7,871 bases of DNA from Deltaproteobacteria bacterium (GTDB lineage: Bacteria; Desulfobacterota; Desulfuromonadia; Geobacterales; DSM-12255), in assembly GCA_017861215.1 (NCBI GenBank), contig JAGFXN010000114.1, positions 1 to 7,871 of the forward strand, written 5' to 3'. Of this stretch, positions 1 through 6,324 are shown one piece after another (the stretch's first letter is position 1; each line of letters starts with the position of its first letter). The notes below the pieces were generated by a model. It had not been told where the DNA came from. It saw nothing but the letters and a program-made list of their open reading frames with translations, and made no database searches. The position numbers and the translations under genes were made by a program.

Positions 1-1493
1 CCGTCAAGGTACTGGCGTATCAGCAGGCTCTGGAGGATGATGTCCTCTATCTTGGCCATATTATCCAGGAACTGCATGCCGAGGCAATGGCGCTCAGGAT
101 GATGCCGCTCAGAACCATTACCGACGGGTTTGCCCGGATGGTGCGCGACCTTTCCAAAGCACAGGGGAAAGAGGTGGATTTCGAAATCAGGGGCGAACAT
201 ATCGCGGTCGACAGGCTTCTGCTGGAGAGCCTCAAGCCGATGTTCCTCCACATGTTGACCAATGCCGTGGATCACGGCATCGAACTCCCCGCAGAGAGGC
301 TTGCCCTTGGCAAGCCGGCAAAAGGGACGATCCTCCTCGCGGCGCGTCATGAGGGGAACAGCGTCGTGATCGAGATCCGCGATGACGGCTCAGGGATGGA
401 TCCGGAAAAGATCAAGCAGGCAGCGCTGCGGCGTGGGGTGATTGACAAGGATGAGGCGGAGATGCTGCGCGATGACGAGGCGCTTTATCTGACACTCCGG
501 CAGGGTTTCTCCACCAGCGAGATCGTCACGGATATATCCGGGCGCGGCGTCGGGATGGACGTTGTCAAGATCAACATAGAAAAGGTGAAGGGCAATCTGA
601 TCCTGAAGAGCGAAGTCGGCGTTTTCACCGAAATCCAGCTGCATCTGCCGTTGACACTGGCGGTCCTGGATGCCCTGATGGTAAGCTGTGCCGGGGAGCA
701 GTACGCCATACCGCTCTCATCGGTACAGGAGACCATCAAAATCCGCAGTGAGGATATTGCCACCGTTGCCGGCAAAGAGGTCCTTTCGGTGCGGAATGCA
801 ACCGTGCCGCTCTTTTCCCTGGCCCGCATCCTCGGCCTTGAGGCGGATGGCGCGACCATCTCCGGCGGCAAGGTGTCGGCTGTCATCCTCAAGCAGCGGG
901 ACCAGGTGATTGCCTGCACCATTGACAGGAACAACGGCACTTCCGAAATAGTGGTAAAAGGTCTCGGCGGGCAGCTGAAAAGAGTCCGTCATGCCTTCGG
1001 CGCCACCATCATGGGTGATGGCAACCCGGCGCTGATTCTTGATGTCCCGGATATTTTTGCTTCCACTGAAGGGGTTGCTTCCGGAGGACTGCGCAAGGCT
1101 CTGCAGGAGAGTCAGTCCCTGGTGACACGGGGCAAGGTGCTGGTAGTCGATGATTCGATTACCACAAGAACCATGGAGAAGAGTATTCTGGTCGCGAACG
1201 GCTATGAGGTTACCATAGCTGTCTCTGCCGAAGATGCGCTGGAGAAAATCAGCGGCATGACGTACGACCTGGTGATTTCGGATGTGGAGATGCCGGGGTT
1301 GAACGGTTTTGAACTGACAGCCCGGCTCCGTGCGCTGGATGATTACCGGAGTGTGCCGGTGATCATCGTCTCTTCGCTGGCCAGGGACGAGCATAAACGC
1401 AAGGCGATTGACGCCGGCGCCCAGGCATACATTGTCAAGGGCGCTTTCGAGCAGGGCACACTGCTTGATACGGTCGAAGCCCTCATAGGATAA
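1..1493 (+). CDS. cheA: CheA-type hybrid sensor histidine kinase with C-terminal receiver (5' partial)
   Basis: This is the C-terminal part of a chemotaxis-type kinase that phosphorylates its partner receivers (CheB, CheY) in the cytoplasm at the receptor array. The reading frame is open from base 3 with no stop, so the Hpt domain and most of the dimerisation helices lie upstream. Counting from the first full codon, there is the end of the P3 helix (LRMMPLR), then a P4 ATPase domain with an N-box (LTNAVDHGIE, Asn at nt 261), a G1 box DDGSGMD and a G2 box GRGVGMDVV. A CheW-like P5 domain follows (from about nt 650 to 1060), then a receiver domain from nt 1131 with VVDDS, phosphoacceptor Asp at nt 1281 (SDVEMPG), VSS and a conserved Lys near the end. 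The lid segment reads SEVGVFTEIQLHLPL where the family usually has a G-x-G-T; the second glycine is replaced. The CheA-receiver fusion resembles FrzE or WspE types rather than a plain E. coli CheA. cheB starts 8 nt downstream. Confidence 0.95.
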   Translation, partial: VKVLAYQQALEDDVLYLGHIIQELHAEAMALRMMPLRTITDGFARMVRDLSKAQGKEVDFEIRGEHIAVDRLLLESLKPMFLHMLTNAVDHGIELPAERLALGKPAKGTILLAARHEGNSVVIEIRDDGSGMDPEKIKQAALRRGVIDKDEAEMLRDDEALYLTLRQGFSTSEIVTDISGRGVGMDVVKINIEKVKGNLILKSEVGVFTEIQLHLPLTLAVLDALMVSCAGEQYAIPLSSVQETIKIRSEDIATVAGKEVLSVRNATVPLFSLARILGLEADGATISGGKVSAVILKQRDQVIACTIDRNNGTSEIVVKGLGGQLKRVRHAFGATIMGDGNPALILDVPDIFASTEGVASGGLRKALQESQSLVTRGKVLVVDDSITTRTMEKSILVANGYEVTIAVSAEDALEKISGMTYDLVISDVEMPGLNGFELTARLRALDDYRSVPVIIVSSLARDEHKRKAIDAGAQAYIVKGAFEQGTLLDTVEALIG

Positions 1494-1501
1494 ATTACCG
1501 C

Positions 1502-2452
1502 ATGATACGAGTGCTGCTTGCAGACGATTCAACCCTGGTGAGAGCAATTCTGAAGGATGTCCTGGGCAGTGCCGGCGATATGACCGTTGTCGGTGAAGCG
1601 GTCAACGGCGTCGAAGCGGTCGCTCTGAACGAAGCTCTCCGGCCGGACATCATCATCATGGATATTCTCATGCCGGTCATGGGGGGGCTTGAGGCTACCG
1701 AGACCATCATGGCGAAGCTTCCCGCTCCGATCCTTATCCTTTCGGCAACACTTGACGACAGGGACGTCAAGCTGGCGTTTACCGCCATCAAAAAAGGGGC
1801 GCTCGATGTCATGGGAAAACCGGCTCTGGCCGCCGACGTCAATCAGGGTGAGTTCGTTGCCAGACTGCTTGAGAAAATACGGCTTCTCGCGCGGATTAAA
1901 GTCATTCATCATATCCAGCGCCGGAGGGAGCCTGACGCAGTCGCGGTGCAGAAACTCCCGGCAAACCGGAGTGTCCTGGCGATCGGGGCTTCAACCGGCG
2001 GACCGAAGGCGGTTCTGAGCATCCTCAAAACGCTGCCGGCAGGTTTCAACGGTGCGGTTTTTGTCGTGCAGCATATCTCATCAGGCTTTGCCCATGGGTT
2101 CGCTCACTGGCTTGACATTGAGTGCCAGTTGCCGGTCCGTCTTGCCGAAGCGGGTGATCAGCCTTTGCGTGGTGAAGTTCTGGTGGCGCCGACAGACTGT
2201 CAGATGCGCCTGGAGAACGGGGTCATCAGAGTGCTCGATGCGCCGGCAGGGGATGGAGCGCAGGGGCTTGCCGAGATCAGGAACAGCGGCGGTTTCACCA
2301 TAGTTCAGGACGAGAAGAGCTGTGTGGTATTCGGCATGCCAAAGGCCGCCATTGCGCTGAACGCTGCCGAGGCGGTGTTGTCGCTGGAGGCGATTCCGGA
2401 TGCCGTTAACAAGATATTCAATAGTCAGAGAGGAGATATACATGTCGAGTAA
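1502..2452 (+). CDS. cheB: CheB-like receiver/protein-glutamate methylesterase with an internal catalytic-domain deletion
   Basis: CheB removes methyl groups from chemoreceptors when its receiver is phosphorylated by CheA. The N-terminal receiver (about residues 1-120) is complete: Asp8/Asp9, phosphoacceptor Asp54 in IIMDILMP, Ser81 and Lys106. The methylesterase domain begins near residue 157 with IGASTGGP (Ser164) and VVQHISSGF (His191), and ends with GGFTIVQDEKSCVVFGMPKAA. Between VIRVLDAP and GDGAQGL (nt 2243-2252) about 32 residues found in E. coli CheB are missing. These are the PSVD loop, the next helix and the strand ending in LTGMG. The catalytic Asp remains as Asp251. The protein is 316 residues against about 349 in E. 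coli, matching the gap. Translation starts at ATG 1502, 8 nt after the cheA stop, with only a weak AGGA (1487-1490), so translational coupling to cheA is likely. Methylesterase activity is doubtful; phosphorylation of the receiver should still be possible. Confidence 0.9.
   Translation: MIRVLLADDSTLVRAILKDVLGSAGDMTVVGEAVNGVEAVALNEALRPDIIIMDILMPVMGGLEATETIMAKLPAPILILSATLDDRDVKLAFTAIKKGALDVMGKPALAADVNQGEFVARLLEKIRLLARIKVIHHIQRRREPDAVAVQKLPANRSVLAIGASTGGPKAVLSILKTLPAGFNGAVFVVQHISSGFAHGFAHWLDIECQLPVRLAEAGDQPLRGEVLVAPTDCQMRLENGVIRVLDAPAGDGAQGLAEIRNSGGFTIVQDEKSCVVFGMPKAAIALNAAEAVLSLEAIPDAVNKIFNSQRGDIHVE
2431..2435 (+). promoter_or_regulatory. Ribosome binding site that fixes the cheY start
   Basis: AGGAG lies 6 nt before ATG 2442. 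This favours 2442 over the in-frame upstream ATG at 2400, which would add 14 residues lacking any match to a receiver and would lie deep inside cheB. Confidence 0.8.
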
Positions 2453-2813
2453 GATTTTGATTGTCGATGATAGCGAGCTGGTGCTTGCTATGGCAAGCGA
2501 TGCCCTGAAGGCGGCAGGGTATGACGTATTTACCGCTACCAACGGGATTGAGGCGAACAGCTATATCTACTCAACAACAAACAAGCCGGATCTTATTATC
2601 CTTGATATCATGATGCCGCTGCTGGACGGCAACAAGAAGGCAAAGATCCTCAAGCAGCAGAATCACAGTCAGGATATTCCCATCGTGTTCATTTCCTCGA
2701 AGAGCGAGGCCGAGCTGGTCAGCCTCGTTCAGGAAGCCGGTGCTGATGGCTACATCTGTAAGCCCTTTACCCCGCAAAGCATCGTCAGCTGTGTCAAAAA
2801 GCTGCTGAAGTAG
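2442..2813 (+). CDS. Stand-alone CheY-like response regulator receiver
   Basis: This is a single-domain receiver of 123 residues, the usual CheY size, with no DNA-binding or enzymatic output domain. It begins KILIVDDSE (Asp9, Asp10), carries the phosphoacceptor Asp55 in LIILDIMMP, Ser85 in VFISS and Lys107 in YICKPF, so all residues needed for phosphotransfer are present. Its start overlaps the last 11 nt of cheB, which indicates translational coupling within the che operon, and the upstream CheA hybrid is the natural phosphodonor. Whether it acts on a flagellar switch, on type IV pili or as a phosphate sink cannot be told from the sequence. By hand count its GC is about 51%, against 60-65% for sampled lines of cheB, with the central part near 45%. 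No other gene follows it in the operon within the window. Confidence 0.93.
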   Translation: MSSKILIVDDSELVLAMASDALKAAGYDVFTATNGIEANSYIYSTTNKPDLIILDIMMPLLDGNKKAKILKQQNHSQDIPIVFISSKSEAELVSLVQEAGADGYICKPFTPQSIVSCVKKLLK

Positions 2814-2841
2814 TCCCGGTAGGCCCTGCTGCGGGATTTCT
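2814..2841 (+). terminator. Possible weak terminator hairpin after the che operon
   Basis: Directly after the cheY stop, TCCCG (2814-2818) can pair with CGGGA (2832-2836) across a 13-nt loop, followed by TTTCTCTT. The stem is only 5 bp and the T-tract is interrupted, so this is a weak candidate. The stronger inverted repeat at 2867-2900 is an alternative end point for the operon. Confidence 0.25.
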
Positions 2842-2866
2842 CTTCCCGGCTGTCTGGCGGAGCAGA

Positions 2867-2900
2867 GGCAACAAACCGCCCTGGCCGACGCTTTGTTGCC
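2867..2900. repeat. Perfect 9-bp inverted repeat (hairpin)
   Basis: GGCAACAAA (2867-2875) is exactly complementary to TTTGTTGCC (2892-2900), with a 16-nt GC-rich loop. It lies 53 nt after the cheY stop. The + strand continues CTTTGATCC, which is a poor T-tract, so this may be a factor-assisted terminator, an RNA-stabilising hairpin or an operator. The repeat is certain; the role is inference. Confidence 0.6.
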
Positions 2901-3054
2901 CTTTGATCCAGGACAGCCGAGCATCCTGCACAAGCCCGGGGATGTGCCCGACAGTTTTCCTGCACCTCTCCAGAGCAGGGAAGGGTAAGAATGTATGCAT
3001 GGGGCTCACCGCTACTCCGGAAAAACCGTCGCTGACCCGAAATTGGCAGGTAAT

Positions 3055-3079
3055 CGACTCCCCGCCGTTACGACTCCCC
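3055..3079. repeat. 9-bp direct repeat upstream of the flavoprotein gene
   Basis: CGACTCCCC occurs at 3055-3063 and again at 3071-3079, separated by 7 bp (16-bp period). They lie about 115-140 bp before the flavoprotein start. Tandem direct repeats near a likely promoter can be regulator sites, but no regulator is identified here. Confidence 0.45.
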
Positions 3080-3131
3080 AGCAGTCAGTTTGTTGCCCCT
3101 TCCCCGGCTCCCGCCGAATACAGTTTTATTT

Positions 3132-3144
3132 TTTCCGCGGGAAA
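3132..3144. repeat. Short inverted repeat near the flavoprotein promoter region
   Basis: TTTCC (3132-3136) and GGAAA (3140-3144) flank GCG, within AT-rich DNA 50-63 bp before the flavoprotein ATG. This could be an operator or part of a 5' leader hairpin. A repeat this short may be chance. Confidence 0.25.
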
Positions 3145-3183
3145 TGATATGAAATTACCAAGAAATAGTCTCAGTACCCTTGC

Positions 3184-3189
3184 GAGGTG
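3184..3189 (+). promoter_or_regulatory. Ribosome binding site that fixes the flavoprotein start
   Basis: GAGGTG lies 5 nt before ATG 3195. The longer in-frame start, TTG at 3180, lies upstream of this site and adds only five residues, so 3195 is preferred. Confidence 0.75.
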
Positions 3190-3194
3190 CAGCC

Positions 3195-4298
3195 ATGAAT
3201 AGAAGTTACGATGTCCTGATCATCGGCGGCGGCCCTGCCGGACTGTCAACCGCTTTTGTCTGCCACAAACAGGGTCTCTCCTATCTGGTGCTTGAATCCG
3301 GGAAAGCGATCTTTCAGGGGATAGCCAATACCTACCCGCAAGGAAAGCTGGTCTACCCTTCAAAACCGAAAGATGCGCCCGAGCCTTTCCTGGTGGAAGA
3401 GCTCCGCCCGCCTGACAAACCGGTAACGGTTGAGAGCTATCTGCAGTATGTGCAGCACTTTGTCCAGCATGAGAATCTGAATGTGCAGACGGAAGTATCT
3501 TTCGAGGATATCCGGGACGAGCGCGACGGCCTGACCGTCATTACCTCGAAAGGGAATTTCAAGGGGAAAAAGGTAGTCCTCTCCTTCGGCAGCAACATCC
3601 CCCGCGAGCTGTCGGTGTATGGCGATGCCACGATGGTGGCCAAGAACGTGGATGACCCCACCAAATATATCGGCGTCAAGACGCTCGTCATCGGCGGCGG
3701 CAATACTGCTGCCGATGTCGTTATCGCCATCCTCAAGGCAAAGCGTGAGCAGAATGATGACCAGCCGGTCTACTGGGCTCACAAGTCGGAGACGTTCGAT
3801 GTCAACAAGGAGACTGCCCAGAGACTCGGCGAGGAGATCCTCCTTGGCGGCAACATCAGGCTGCTCCAGGGAGCCACGCCGCGCATCGGCGAGGTCGATG
3901 ATGAAGGGGTTGACCGTCTCGTCATCAGGATGAACGAATTCAAGCAGGCCGACGGCATCGACCTCTACCACGCTCTCAGTTTCCCGATGAAAAATGTCAT
4001 TGCCTGTATCGGTTCGCAGGGACCGGTGCCGATATTCAACAAGCTCGGCGTGCAGACAATCACCTGCACCTCCGGAGTCTGCACCATAGCCAAGGAAGGG
4101 GAAAGGCTGGTACTGCTGACGGCGGAATTCGAATCAACCCGCAAGGGGGTCTATGTCATCGGCGGCGCCATCTCCCCGTCATTCATGAAGATTGCCGCCG
4201 GCAGTATTCAGGAGGAGAAACATCCGAACCTCATTTATACTGCTGTCAATGATGCCTCCCATGTGGTGGATGCCATCAAGAAAAGCCTCGGCAGATGA
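3195..4298 (+). CDS. FAD/NAD(P)-dependent oxidoreductase, thioredoxin reductase/YpdA-like, without CxxC
   Basis: This 367-residue cytoplasmic flavoprotein carries two dinucleotide-binding folds. The FAD fold opens with VLIIGGGPAG (Gly11-Gly16) and an acidic residue ends the second strand (VLES). The second, pyridine-nucleotide fold has VIGGGNTAAD (Gly167-Ala172). Near the C terminus GVYVIGGAISPSFMKIAAGSI matches the second FAD-contacting motif seen in thioredoxin reductase relatives, where the protein usually has GD; here it is GGA. The CxxC of true thioredoxin reductases is absent. The closest pattern is CTSGVC (Cys291, Cys296). The usual HRR NADPH-specificity motif reads AHKSE, so NADH preference is possible. 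The overall shape is like YpdA-type (bacillithiol disulfide reductase-like) proteins, but the substrate is unknown. It heads the second block and its stop overlaps the aminotransferase start by 4 nt (ATGA), so the two are probably translated together. Confidence 0.85.
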   Translation: MNRSYDVLIIGGGPAGLSTAFVCHKQGLSYLVLESGKAIFQGIANTYPQGKLVYPSKPKDAPEPFLVEELRPPDKPVTVESYLQYVQHFVQHENLNVQTEVSFEDIRDERDGLTVITSKGNFKGKKVVLSFGSNIPRELSVYGDATMVAKNVDDPTKYIGVKTLVIGGGNTAADVVIAILKAKREQNDDQPVYWAHKSETFDVNKETAQRLGEEILLGGNIRLLQGATPRIGEVDDEGVDRLVIRMNEFKQADGIDLYHALSFPMKNVIACIGSQGPVPIFNKLGVQTITCTSGVCTIAKEGERLVLLTAEFESTRKGVYVIGGAISPSFMKIAAGSIQEEKHPNLIYTAVNDASHVVDAIKKSLGR

Positions 4299-5479
4299 GC
4301 TATGCTCTGTCCCCGCAGATCACCAGCGTCCACTTCCCCCCGATCTCCGAAGTCCGTCTCTGGGCGACAGCGCGCGGCACTGTGCCGGGAACGCCCCTGA
4401 TCGACCTCTGCCAGGCGGTGCCTGACTACCCTCCGGCAGACGGGCTGATCGGGCAGATGGCAACGCTGCTTGCCGATCCGCTGACCGCCCGCTACACCCC
4501 GGACGAAGGGCTGCCCGAGGTGCGCGAAGCACTGGCCGCCCGCTACCGGCGAATCTATGGCGCAGCCCTGGACCGGGAGAACATCTGCCTCACCATCGGC
4601 GCCAGCCAGGCGTTCTGGCTGGCCATCATGGCGCTCTGCCGGGCCGGGGATGAGGTCGTTGTGCAGACCCCTTACTATTTTGACCACGACATGGCGCTTG
4701 CCATGCTCGGCATCAGGCGGAGGTATGCCCCTTTTGATGCCGCCAGCGGCGGGCTACCTTCGCTGGCGGCGATTGCCGGGCTGATAACGGCGCGAACCCG
4801 GGCCATCCTGCTGGTGACGCCGAGCAATCCGACCGGAGCGGTGACGCCGCCCGGGCTGCTCGCAGAGCTTTACCAGCTGGCGGCACAGCATGGCATTGCC
4901 CTGCTGCTGGACGAAACCTATGCCGATTTCATCGCCACGGCAGATCCGCCGCATGCACTGTTCACCGACCCTGCCTGGGGGGAGCATCTCATCCAGATCA
5001 TGTCGTTCGGCAAAACCTACTCGCTCACCGGTTTCCGTGCCGGAGCCCTCGTCGCCGGTAAAGAGCTGCTGCATCATGCCCTCAAGGCGCAGGACACCAT
5101 GGTGGTTTGCCAGCCGCGCCTCACCCAGCTTGCCCTGCGCTATGCCGCCGACAATCTTGACGGGTGGGTACAGGACAACTGCCGGATGATGGCAGACCGG
5201 CATGAACGCTTCTGCGCCGAGTTCGCCCTCCCCGGCAATCCGTTCCGGCTGATAACAAGCGGCTCCTTCTTCGGCTGGGTACAGCACCCTTTTGCCGGCC
5301 TTAGCGGACGGCAGGCGGCAAAAAAGCTGCTTGACGAGGCCGGCCTGCTCACTTTGCCCGGAGAGGTTTTCGGCCCGGGATTTGAAGGCTACCTGCGGCT
5401 GGCGCTCGGCAACATCGGTGCAGAGCTGATCCCGGAAGCAGTCGCCCGGCTGCGCAATTTTCCCGCGGAAGGCCCCTGA
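4295..5479 (+). CDS. Class I/II pyridoxal-phosphate-dependent aminotransferase
   Basis: This 394-residue fold-type I PLP enzyme transfers an amino group between an amino acid and a 2-oxo acid. The family landmarks are in order: YTPDEGLPEVREALAARY in the N-terminal part, TPSNPTG (Asn178), LLLDETYADF (Asp206 and Tyr209, which bind the cofactor ring), SFGKTYSLTGFRAG with the Schiff-base Lys240, and YLRLALGN with Arg368, the usual carboxylate-binding arginine. The length is normal and no residue is missing. The usual SFSK reads SFGK here. Substrate specificity cannot be assigned; aspartate/aromatic-type and other class I enzymes share these motifs. It starts inside the flavoprotein stop codon (ATGA) with no strong ribosome binding site of its own, and larB follows after 9 nt, so it is probably part of one transcript with both. 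Confidence 0.93.
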   Translation: MSYALSPQITSVHFPPISEVRLWATARGTVPGTPLIDLCQAVPDYPPADGLIGQMATLLADPLTARYTPDEGLPEVREALAARYRRIYGAALDRENICLTIGASQAFWLAIMALCRAGDEVVVQTPYYFDHDMALAMLGIRRRYAPFDAASGGLPSLAAIAGLITARTRAILLVTPSNPTGAVTPPGLLAELYQLAAQHGIALLLDETYADFIATADPPHALFTDPAWGEHLIQIMSFGKTYSLTGFRAGALVAGKELLHHALKAQDTMVVCQPRLTQLALRYAADNLDGWVQDNCRMMADRHERFCAEFALPGNPFRLITSGSFFGWVQHPFAGLSGRQAAKKLLDEAGLLTLPGEVFGPGFEGYLRLALGNIGAELIPEAVARLRNFPAEGP

Positions 5480-5483
5480 GGAG
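5478..5483 (+). promoter_or_regulatory. Ribosome binding site of larB
   Basis: GAGGAG overlaps the aminotransferase stop codon and sits 5 nt before ATG 5489. It is strong and supports both the start choice and expression of larB from the upstream transcript. Confidence 0.8.
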
Positions 5484-5488
5484 AACAG

Positions 5489-6238
5489 ATGAATGAAGCA
5501 GCGCTGAAAAGTCTGCTGGAGCAGGTCCAGCAAGGCGACCGGTCAGTTGACGAGGCCGTTGAACAGTTGCGCCACCTGCCGTTCGAGGATATCGGCGATG
5601 CAGTGATCGATCACCACCGGACGCTGCGCCAGGGTTTTCCCGAAGTGATCTTCGGCGCCAACAAGACTGTCGACCAGGTCGTGCGGATCATCGCCGCCCT
5701 TCTTGCCAGGGGAAGCAACGTCCTGGCCACCCGACTGGATGAACAGCAGGCAAAGCTGCTGTTGCACAGCTATCCTGCGGCGACCTGGCACCGTGAGGCG
5801 CGCTGCCTGACCATCGAGCAGCAGCCGGTGCAGATAACCGGCAGGGGCACTATTCTGGTGATCTCCGCCGGTACTTCGGATATTCCGGTGGCAGCCGAGG
5901 CGGTCGTCACCGCCCGGGTCATGGGCAACCAGGTGGAGCAGCTCTTCGATGTCGGCGTTGCCGGGCTGCACCGCCTGCTGGCCCGGCGCGAGCTGCTGTA
6001 TGCGGCATCCGTGCTCATCGTCGTTGCCGGCATGGAGGGGGCGCTGCCGTCGGTAGTGGGGGGAATGGTCAGCCGGCCGGTCATTGCCGTGCCGACTTCC
6101 GTCGGCTACGGCGCCTCCTTCGGCGGCATTGCCGCCCTGCTCGGCATGCTCAACTCCTGCGCCTCCGGGGTGACGGTGGTCAATATCGACAACGGTTTCG
6201 GCGCCGGCTATGCGGCCAGCCTGATGAATCGGGAGTAG
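5489..6238 (+). CDS. larB: LarB, pyridinium-3,5-biscarboxylic acid mononucleotide synthase
   Basis: LarB carboxylates nicotinic acid adenine dinucleotide and releases AMP, the first step in making the nickel-pincer nucleotide cofactor of lactate racemase and related enzymes. The 249-residue length fits the family. Recognisable blocks are DHHRTLRQGFPEVIFG (41-56), then the PurE-like domain with AGTSDIPVAAEA (127-138), DVGVAGLHRLL (from 154), VAGMEGALPSVVGG (179-192) and the C-terminal block from PTSVGYGASFGG. Cys224 in LNSCASGV matches the conserved cysteine that, in the Lactobacillus plantarum enzyme, forms a transient bond with the pyridine ring. The gene follows the aminotransferase by 9 nt. 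No terminator is seen after it, so its transcript may run into vapBC and larC. It is intact with normal codon use. Confidence 0.95.
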   Translation: MNEAALKSLLEQVQQGDRSVDEAVEQLRHLPFEDIGDAVIDHHRTLRQGFPEVIFGANKTVDQVVRIIAALLARGSNVLATRLDEQQAKLLLHSYPAATWHREARCLTIEQQPVQITGRGTILVISAGTSDIPVAAEAVVTARVMGNQVEQLFDVGVAGLHRLLARRELLYAASVLIVVAGMEGALPSVVGGMVSRPVIAVPTSVGYGASFGGIAALLGMLNSCASGVTVVNIDNGFGAGYAASLMNRE

Positions 6239-6269
6239 TCGTTCGCGGTCGCAATTGCCATTATTATCA

Positions 6270-6298
6270 TTGACGATATGCTTTATACTGCATACAAT
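6270..6298 (+). promoter_or_regulatory. Sigma-70-type promoter of vapBC(-larC)
   Basis: TTGACG (6270-6275) and TACAAT (6293-6298) are separated by exactly 17 bp, each one base from consensus. The AT-rich ATTATTATCA just before the -35 resembles an UP element. The local 60-bp line is about 37% GC by hand count, against 60-70% in sampled larB lines. The expected transcript start is near 6305, about 20 nt before the vapB ATG. Confidence 0.8.
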
Positions 6299-6309
6299 AA
6301 AAGCATACA
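6277..6309. promoter_or_regulatory. Probable VapB/VapBC operator: inverted and direct boxes over the promoter
   Basis: TATGCTTT (6277-6284) and AAAGCATA (6300-6307) form a perfect 8-bp inverted repeat with a 15-bp spacer. A third box, GCATACA, occurs at 6290-6296 and again at 6303-6309. The TATGC/GCATA cores start at 6277, 6290 and 6303, that is, every 13 bp. The array covers the -10 and the start site, as expected for autorepression by a ribbon-helix-helix antitoxin. Confidence 0.7.
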
Positions 6310-6311
6310 TT

Positions 6312-6317
6312 GGAGGT
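6312..6317 (+). promoter_or_regulatory. Ribosome binding site that fixes the vapB start
   Basis: GGAGGT lies 7 nt before ATG 6325. A TTG at 6310 in the same frame would include this site inside the gene and is rejected as a start. Confidence 0.85.
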
Positions 6318-6324
6318 GCTGACA

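Larger units (their letters stand above)
2814..3194. other. Gene-free intergenic region between the che operon and the flavoprotein-lar block
   Basis: These 381 bp hold no convincing coding sequence. A + frame (2903-3202) and several - frames are open, but their translations are low-complexity and rich in Pro, Ser and Arg, lack a good ribosome binding site and show no family motif. I see no tRNA, no CRISPR repeat and no riboswitch consensus I can name. The stretch contains a 9-bp inverted repeat, a pair of 9-bp direct repeats and a short AT-flanked inverted repeat near its right end. The right end is AT-rich (roughly 3120-3175), as expected for a promoter of the flavoprotein gene, but no good -35/-10 pair with 16-18 bp spacing is visible. 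Confidence 0.7.

Noticed and set aside
717..1547. Long - strand open frame (276 residues) opposite cheA
   Set aside because: It is antisense to a well-supported gene; long antisense frames are expected in GC-rich coding DNA. The translation shows no motif.
2400..2441. Upstream ATG for the cheY-like gene
   Set aside because: The added 14 residues do not fit a receiver and AGGAG is placed correctly only for ATG 2442.
3043..3058. TTGGCAGG resembling a sigma-54 -24 element
   Set aside because: The matching TTGC at -12 is absent; the sequence there is TCGAC.
2903..3202. 99-residue + strand open frame in the intergenic region
   Set aside because: No ribosome binding site, Pro/Ser-rich composition, no family motif, and it runs into the flavoprotein start.
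4754..5533. Long - strand open frame (259 residues) opposite the aminotransferase
   Set aside because: Antisense shadow of a gene with complete PLP-enzyme motifs.
6251..6258. GCAATTGC palindrome after larB as a terminator
   Set aside because: An 8-bp palindrome with no loop and no following T-tract; likely chance.
6284..6289. TATACT as the -10 of the vapBC promoter
   Set aside because: It is only 8 bp from TTGACG; TACAAT at 6293 gives the correct 17-bp spacing.
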